Source: JACKOB01 sp024234575 (GTDB taxonomy: Bacteria; Pseudomonadota; Gammaproteobacteria; Pseudomonadales; Oleiphilaceae). From it: a DNA stretch of 9,006 nucleotides. Location of the stretch: NCBI GenBank assembly GCA_051208035.1, contig JBPJFZ010000028.1:1-9006 (forward strand), written 5' to 3'. The position numbers and the translations under genes were made by a program. Of this stretch, positions 5,542 to 9,006 are shown piece after piece. The notes below the pieces were generated by a model that searched no databases, was not told the DNA's origin, and saw nothing but the letters and a program-made list of their open reading frames with translations. Each line of letters opens with the position of its first letter. Within the stretch, counting starts at the first letter, position 1.

Positions 5542-5914
5542 GCCTTTTACACACCGTTTCCAATCCCACCGATTTACCTTTTAAGTTTTGATATTTACCC
5601 GAACTTCTGTGCCTTAAACTACCACAATTTCTAGAGTCTGCCACTGACCTTTTTCGCGATGTGAAATATTGGCTTACCATTCAATGTGGCGGGCCGCCAC
5701 TACCTTTTTTATTACCACCATCGGTGCACGATGAAACTGACCCCGCAGATTAAAACTTCGCGGTGTAAAATGTTGGTGTAAAACTCATAGATTGCAAACC
5801 GGCACACCAACTGAACCCTGGCCACTTGCCTTGCACAGAGACTGCACCCCGCCGAGCTTTCCCCGAATAAGGCCACGTAACCAGCTTTCGTTGCTCACTG
5901 TTTTTGGCATATAA
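5440..5914 (-). mobile_element. Rep1 cassette copy C (475 bp)
   Basis: A complete Rep1 cassette in direct tandem with copy D. It keeps the exact 475-bp length but has a block of clustered substitutions at about 5781-5795, and a T-to-A change (relative to the cassette strand) at about 5608. Confidence 0.93.
5785..5910 (-). pseudogene. Rep1 small frame, copy C, truncated at 41 codons
   Basis: The frame starts at the box-overlapping ATG as in the other copies (MPKTVSNESWLRGLIRGKLG) but ends after 41 residues at ...GVPVCNL, where intact copies read ...CKLTLLHQH. The cause is a clustered replacement of about ten bases without change of length. Either this copy is a decayed gene or the frame was never selected. 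Confidence 0.5.
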
Positions 5915-6016
5915 CGTCGCGCTCTTAGGATTGGTTTACTTGGCGGCTTTTTTGCCAGCGTAGCGACGCGAAAAAGGTGCCAAGTAAACCAATTCCTATG
6001 CAGCGCCTTGTTATAT
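5909..6016 (-). repeat. attC site 12 (Rep1-type)
   Basis: This 108-bp attC belongs to Rep1 copy D and joins it to copy C. It opens with ATATAAC and closes with GTTATAT (minus strand). Both boxes are Rep1 boxes, so this junction is a fully symmetric site like that of the excised Rep1 circle. Confidence 0.94.
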
Positions 6017-6389
6017 GCCTTTTGCACACCGTTTCCAATCCCACCGATTTACCTTTTAAGTTTTGATATTTACCCGAACTTCAGTGCCTTAAACTACCAC
6101 AATTTCTAGAGTCTGCCACTGACCTTTTTCGCGATGTGAAATATTGGCTTACCATTCAATGTGGCGGGCCGCCACTACCTTTTTTATTACCACCATCGGT
6201 GCACGATGAAACTGACCCCGCAGATTAAAACTTCGCGGTGTAAAATGTTGGTGTAGAAGAGTTACCTTACAAACCGGCACACCAACTGAACCCTGGCCAC
6301 TTGCCTTGCACAGAGACTGCACCCCGCCGAGCTTTCCCCGAATAAGGCCGCGGAACCAGCTTTCGTTGCTCACTGTTTTTGGCATATAA
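5915..6389 (-). mobile_element. Rep1 cassette copy D (475 bp)
   Basis: A complete Rep1 cassette, adjacent to copy C and downstream (in transcription) of the SRPBCC cassette. The 78-codon frame is intact. It has few differences from copy B. Confidence 0.93.
6149..6385 (-). CDS. Rep1 cassette small hypothetical protein, copy D (intact)
   Basis: A full-length 78-residue version (MPKTVSNESWFRGLIRGKLG to VVAARHIEW), with one visible change, CKV for CKL, at about residue 41. The start overlaps the recombination box; a longer start at 6394 would lie in the attC and is not credible. No ribosome-binding site. Same doubts about coding as for copy B. Confidence 0.4.
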   Translation of the reverse strand: MPKTVSNESWFRGLIRGKLGGVQSLCKASGQGSVGVPVCKVTLLHQHFTPRSFNLRGQFHRAPMVVIKKVVAARHIEW

Positions 6390-6492
6390 CGCATTGCTCA
6401 GCGGCACAAAATGGTTGGCGGCTTTTGCGCCGCGAAGCGAATTGCGCAAAAGGTGCCAAGCGTTTTGTGTCCGTTGCAGCAACTTGTTAGGT
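6384..6492 (-). repeat. attC site 13
   Basis: This 109-bp attC belongs to the SRPBCC-like cassette. It opens with ACCTAAC and closes with GTTATAT (minus strand). The outer sequence gcattgctcagcggcacaaaatgg and inner half ccaagcgttttgtgtccgttgcagcaa are unique in this window. Confidence 0.92.
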
Positions 6493-6942
6493 GCTTTTTA
6501 GGTTTAATGCCAATTCTTTCCATCTATTTTGCCTATGACGATAAAACCATTTTGCGAATAACCAGACTATTGGGGTAAATATACCAGCTTTTATTTCTAT
6601 TGTGTCAGTGTATTTCGTCTGCTCCTTACCACAATCTTGAACAGAAATAGCATGGTCCCATACTTTTACTAGTGCGTCTGACTCTCTCGTTTGCATAAAC
6701 AAAGAATCATTATCTACTTTTTCAATAAAAATCGTTTTCTTGGACATAGGCAGAAAACTAAACAAATAAGGTTTTATCACTAACTTTAACCCTTGATGCC
6801 ATCTCTCTGGGTATTGGCTGGGATTAACTGGCTTTGTGTATACCAACGGCTTAATAATATGCACAAATGATGAGCTATTTAACAACTCGTGCCATACTTT
6901 CGGCGCCGGACAATCAAATACACTTTCAACATATACCTTCAT
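6487..6942 (-). CDS. SRPBCC / START-like ligand-binding domain protein
   Basis: A 151-residue single-domain protein resembling the SRPBCC (START/Bet v1-like, polyketide cyclase-type) superfamily, small helix-grip folds that bind hydrophobic ligands. Seen: the typical opening strand and helix ESVFDCPAPKVWHELLNSSSFVHII (6-30), a central beta region (about 68-103), and a C-terminal segment TDTIEIKAGIFTPIVWLFAKWFYRHRQNRWKEL (about 112-144). In such proteins the last part forms the long helix over the cavity. The ligand cannot be predicted. ATG at 6942 is chosen because AAGGAAG lies upstream at good spacing; a GTG at 6963 would extend it by seven residues. The TAA stop is part of the attC box ACCTAAC. 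Confidence 0.8.
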   Translation of the reverse strand: MKVYVESVFDCPAPKVWHELLNSSSFVHIIKPLVYTKPVNPSQYPERWHQGLKLVIKPYLFSFLPMSKKTIFIEKVDNDSLFMQTRESDALVKVWDHAISVQDCGKEQTKYTDTIEIKAGIFTPIVWLFAKWFYRHRQNRWKELALNLKST

Positions 6943-6970
6943 TATACTTCCTTGTGATTGCACCCTTTAC

Positions 6971-7072
6971 ACCTAACGCCTTGCTAAAAGGTGGAGCGAA
7001 ATTGGCGCGTGTTTTTGCGACAGCAAAAAGCGCGACATATTTTGCGGAATCCTTTTGAGCAACTTGTTAGCC
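6971..7072 (-). repeat. attC site 14
   Basis: This 102-bp attC, the shortest here, belongs to the 219-aa protein cassette. It opens with GGCTAAC and closes with GTTAGGT (minus strand). Arms: gccttgctaaaaggtggagcgaaattggcgcg and gcgcgacatattttgcggaatccttttgagcaa. It is of its own type. Confidence 0.9.
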
Positions 7073-7726
7073 ATTTGTTTGCCCGAGCTTATATTTGTCA
7101 AATATTAATCTTAGTTCTGAAAACGGTTTAAGCCCTAGTTCGATTGGATTTTCAGGTAGCCGCTGATGATCGATATACCTAATACCCTTAACTACATCGT
7201 ATTCACCTAGCGCCATGTCCAATAGAATATATGACGCTGATACAAAAATATCACGTTCCTCTTCGGAATACTCTGGGTGGTAAACAATCAAATCGAAGTA
7301 GCCTTCCTCTACTCGAGAATAAACCCATATTTTTGATGGATCGTGATTTTTGCCAGCATATTCCAAACTAAAACTTGCATAATTGTTCATGCGCGGCCGA
7401 AAAGGAATAATTGTCCATCTTTCTAGATCTGGTGCGGCTTGACTTAAACTTTCTACCATTGGAAACAATTCTGAAATACCGTCAGCACTTATTATAAATT
7501 CTCGTTTTCCTTCGGAAATTTGAGAAATTTCAAAGACCAACCCATCTTGATACTTTGAAAGTGCATCAGATATAGAATCTAAAACTTTATCTTGATTTTG
7601 TTCAAACGAAAATATTTGCTTCTCATTTTTTGAAAACCAGCGCCAAAACTCTTTCTCTTTTGGCTCTTTAGAGAATATACCCATAGATAGACTCGATAGT
7701 AGTAACAATAGTAATACTTTGTTCAT
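7067..7726 (-). CDS. Exported or membrane-anchored conserved hypothetical protein, 219 aa
   Basis: The largest product in the window. Residues 1-19 form a signal-like segment (MNKVLLLLLLSSLSMGIFS), so the protein is probably exported. The soluble part carries FWRWFSKNEKQIFSF (27-41), LVFEISQISEGKREFIISADGISELFPMVESL (63-94), AAPDLERWTIIPFRPR (97-112) and LDMALGEYDVV near 169-179. This W/F-rich start, SADG centre and FRPR motif look like a conserved family of unknown function that I cannot name. The ATG at 7726 has only a weak upstream purine run (TTAAGC). The TAA stop is inside the attC box GGCTAAC. Confidence 0.82.
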   Translation of the reverse strand: MNKVLLLLLLSSLSMGIFSKEPKEKEFWRWFSKNEKQIFSFEQNQDKVLDSISDALSKYQDGLVFEISQISEGKREFIISADGISELFPMVESLSQAAPDLERWTIIPFRPRMNNYASFSLEYAGKNHDPSKIWVYSRVEEGYFDLIVYHPEYSEEERDIFVSASYILLDMALGEYDVVKGIRYIDHQRLPENPIELGLKPFSELRLIFDKYKLGQTNG

Positions 7727-7734
7727 GCTTAATT

Positions 7735-7842
7735 GGCTAACGTCGCGCTCTTAGGATTGGTTTACTTGGCGGCTTTTTTGCCAGCGTAGCGACGCTAAAA
7801 AGGTGCCAAGTAAACCAATTCCTATGCAGCGCCTTGTTATAT
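7735..7842 (-). repeat. attC site 15 (Rep1-type)
   Basis: This 108-bp attC belongs to Rep1 copy E. It opens with ATATAAC and closes with GTTAGCC (minus strand). It has one loop change (gacgct instead of gacgcg at about 7796) relative to the other Rep1 attC sites. Confidence 0.93.
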
Positions 7843-8215
7843 GCCTTTTGCACACCGTTTCCAATCCCACCGATTTACCTTTTAAGTTTTGATATTTACC
7901 CGAAGTTCAGTGCCTTAAACTACCACAATTTCTAGAGTCCGCCACTGACCTTTTTCGCGATGTGAAATATTGGCTTACCATTCAATGTGGCGGGCCGCCA
8001 CTACCTTTTTTATTACCACCATCGGTGCACGATGAAACTGACCCCGCAGATTAAAACTTCACGGTGTAAAATGTTGGTGTAGAAGAGTTAACTTACAAAC
8101 CGGCACACCAACTGAACCCTGGCCACTTGCCTTGCACAGAGACTGCACCCCGCCGAGCTCTCCCCGAATAAGGCCACGGAACCAGCTTTCGTTGCTCACT
8201 GTTTTTGGCATATAA
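7741..8215 (-). mobile_element. Rep1 cassette copy E (475 bp)
   Basis: A complete Rep1 cassette between the 219-aa and 113-aa cassettes. Length is unchanged, with several point differences including one that stops the frame. Confidence 0.93.
8059..8211 (-). pseudogene. Rep1 small frame, copy E, truncated at 50 codons
   Basis: The frame starts MPKTVSNESWFRGLIRGELG and stops after ...LLHQHFTP, because a single base change turns the CGA arginine codon that follows into TGA. Intact copies continue for 28 more residues. The lesion is independent of that in copy C. Confidence 0.5.
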
Positions 8216-8314
8216 CGCCTGCATTTGCGGTTTGGGTGAAATGGCGGCTGTTTTGCGTGTTTTTGCAAAACAGGTGACAGTTTACCCAAATCCGGCAAGA
8301 TGCACTTGTTAGAA
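8210..8314 (-). repeat. attC site 16
   Basis: This 105-bp attC belongs to the 113-aa protein cassette. It opens with TTCTAAC and closes with GTTATAT (minus strand). It is similar to attC 5 but one base shorter in the spacer near the outer arm (tccggcaaga versus tccttgcaaga). Confidence 0.92.
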
Positions 8315-8656
8315 CTACTGTTTTTGGTAGCCACTGAAGCCGACCTCTGAATATTGTTTTATTTGCTCTGTATTGCCACTGCGCACAGTCCAAGATGACA
8401 AGTAATCTGGATCGACAACTGTTTCACCTGTTGAACGAAGTTTATATTCACCCGGCTCCGCCTCAGACACATTATCGAAATCTGGCGGAATAGTGAATTC
8501 ACTTTGGGTTTGATTGCGACGAATTACAATACCATCAGCGTTTGACCTGATGACTGGCCCATAGACCTGAATTTGGGTAATTAATTCATCATTATCGTCT
8601 AAAACGGTAATGCCAATTAACAGAACTTTATTGAGCAGACTATCGATGCTTTTCAT
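8315..8656 (-). CDS. Conserved small hypothetical protein, 113 aa
   Basis: A soluble, acidic, probably all-beta protein. Notable segments are IDSLLNKVLLIGITVLDDNDELITQIQVYGPV (4-35), a DGIVIR strand (41-46), FTIPPDF (54-60) and PGEYKLRSTGETVVDPDYLSSWTV (68-91). This arrangement, with PPD followed by PGEYxLRSTGE and a P-D-[YF] turn, matches my memory of a widespread family of small uncharacterised proteobacterial proteins; I know no function or accepted name. The ATG at 8656 follows an A-rich stretch with no clear ribosome-binding site. The TAG stop directly abuts the attC box. Confidence 0.82.
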   Translation of the reverse strand: MKSIDSLLNKVLLIGITVLDDNDELITQIQVYGPVIRSNADGIVIRRNQTQSEFTIPPDFDNVSEAEPGEYKLRSTGETVVDPDYLSSWTVRSGNTEQIKQYSEVGFSGYQKQ

Positions 8657-8665
8657 ATTTTTTAG

Positions 8666-8773
8666 TTCTAACGTCGCGCTCTTAGGATTGGTTTACTTGG
8701 CGGCTTTTTTGCCAGCGTAGCGACGCGAAAAAGGTGCCAAGTAAACCAATTCCTATGCAGCGCCTTGTTATAT
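8666..8773 (-). repeat. attC site 17 (Rep1-type)
   Basis: This 108-bp attC belongs to Rep1 copy F. It opens with ATATAAC and closes with GTTAGAA (minus strand). It has the same perfect 15-bp inner arms as attC 6, 11 and 12. Confidence 0.93.
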
Positions 8774-9006
8774 GCCTTTTGCACACTGTTTCCAATCCCA
8801 CCGATTTACCTTTTAAGTTTTGATATTTACCCGAACTTCAGTGCCTTAAACTACCACAATTTCTAGAGTCTGCCACTGTCCTTTTTCGCGATGTGAAATA
8901 TTGGCTTACCATTCAATGTGGCGGGCCGCCACTACCTTTTTTATTACCACCATCGGTGCACGATGAAACTGACCCCGCAGATTAAAACTTCGCGGTGTAA
9001 AATGTT
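8672..9006 (-). mobile_element. Rep1 cassette copy F (partial, 5' part off right edge)
   Basis: The last 335 bp of a Rep1 cassette: its attC, the roughly 130-bp spacer and the 3' part of the small frame. It differs from the other copies at a few bases (for example cacactgtttcc and actgtccttt). Confidence 0.9.
8906..9006 (-). CDS. Rep1 cassette small hypothetical protein, copy F (C-terminal part)
   Basis: Only the last 33 codons are in the window, ending VVAARHIEW like the intact copies and open to the edge. No further function can be read. Whether this copy is intact depends on sequence to the right. Confidence 0.33.
   Translation of the reverse strand, partial: HFTPRSFNLRGQFHRAPMVVIKKVVAARHIEW

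Larger units (their letters stand above)
1..9006 (-). mobile_element. Integron gene-cassette array (superintegron segment), no integrase in window
   Basis: Seventeen attC-type sites punctuate the window at intervals of about 0.45-0.8 kb. Between them lie single short genes, all on the minus strand. On that strand each cassette starts at the TT of a GTTRRRY-like box, and its own attC opens with a 7-mer that is the exact reverse complement of that starting box (for example GTTAGGC and GCCTAAC for the cassette at 3317-4031). This is expected if the excised circle has a symmetric attC, and it fixes cassette boundaries and orientation. Integrase and attI should lie outside, to the right. Sixteen cassettes are complete and two are cut by the window edges. 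Seen directly: sites, boundaries, polarity. Inferred: that the array is chromosomal and large. Confidence 0.95.

Noticed and set aside
5450..5680. Frame of 76 codons in Rep1 copy C (MVSQYFTSRKRSVADSRNCG...)
   Set aside because: Open only because of one base change in copy C. The other copies have TGA after about 24 codons, and the end runs into attC.
6867..7058. Plus-strand frame across the SRPBCC gene start and attC 14
   Set aside because: Antisense to a supported gene and composed mainly of attC sequence.
1..9006. CRISPR array or insertion-sequence explanation of the repeats
   Set aside because: Repeats are 102-114 bp, imperfectly palindromic and bounded by RYYYAAC / GTTRRRY boxes, with whole genes between them. 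No transposase, terminal inverted repeats or short regular spacers are seen.

Overview
The window is an internal stretch of a large chromosomal-type integron cassette array (superintegron), probably from a marine or aquatic gammaproteobacterium. The evidence is 17 attC recombination sites of 102-114 bp, each bounded by RYYYAAC / GTTRRRY-like 7-mers and built around long imperfect inverted repeats. They separate small, mostly single-gene cassettes that all point to the minus strand. No integrase gene (intI), attI site, transposase, rRNA or tRNA is visible. Because cassette genes read away from attI, the integrase should lie beyond the right edge (upstream on the minus strand). The host genus cannot be fixed from the sequence; moderate GC, long homogeneous attC families and gene-less cassettes fit Vibrio/Alteromonadales/Cellvibrionales-type superintegrons.

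Layout, left to right (transcription runs right to left): a partial Rep1 cassette (1-201); a 145-aa unknown protein; a DUF2199-like protein; Rep2 copy 1; a 492-bp gene-less cassette with hairpin repeats; a 129-aa membrane protein; Rep1 copy B; a HupE/UreJ-type metal permease; a 121-aa zinc-ribbon-like membrane protein; Rep2 copies 2 and 3; Rep1 copies C and D; an SRPBCC-like protein; a 219-aa exported unknown; Rep1 copy E; a 113-aa conserved small protein; and a partial Rep1 copy F running off the right edge. That makes 16 complete and two partial cassettes.

Two cassette families are amplified. Rep1 occurs six times, and its four complete copies are each exactly 475 bp including their own 108-bp attC. 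Rep2 occurs three times (463-466 bp) with its own 114-bp attC type. Rep1 has a 78-codon frame starting in the recombination box, but two of five assessable copies carry premature stops. A non-coding role, or plain selfish amplification, is therefore plausible. Rep2 keeps its short frame through many substitutions.

The genes do not form a pathway. Each is an independently mobile unit with its own translation signals, and expression would depend on distant or cassette-borne promoters. In several cassettes the stop codon, the start codon or part of the ribosome-binding site lies inside the recombination boxes.
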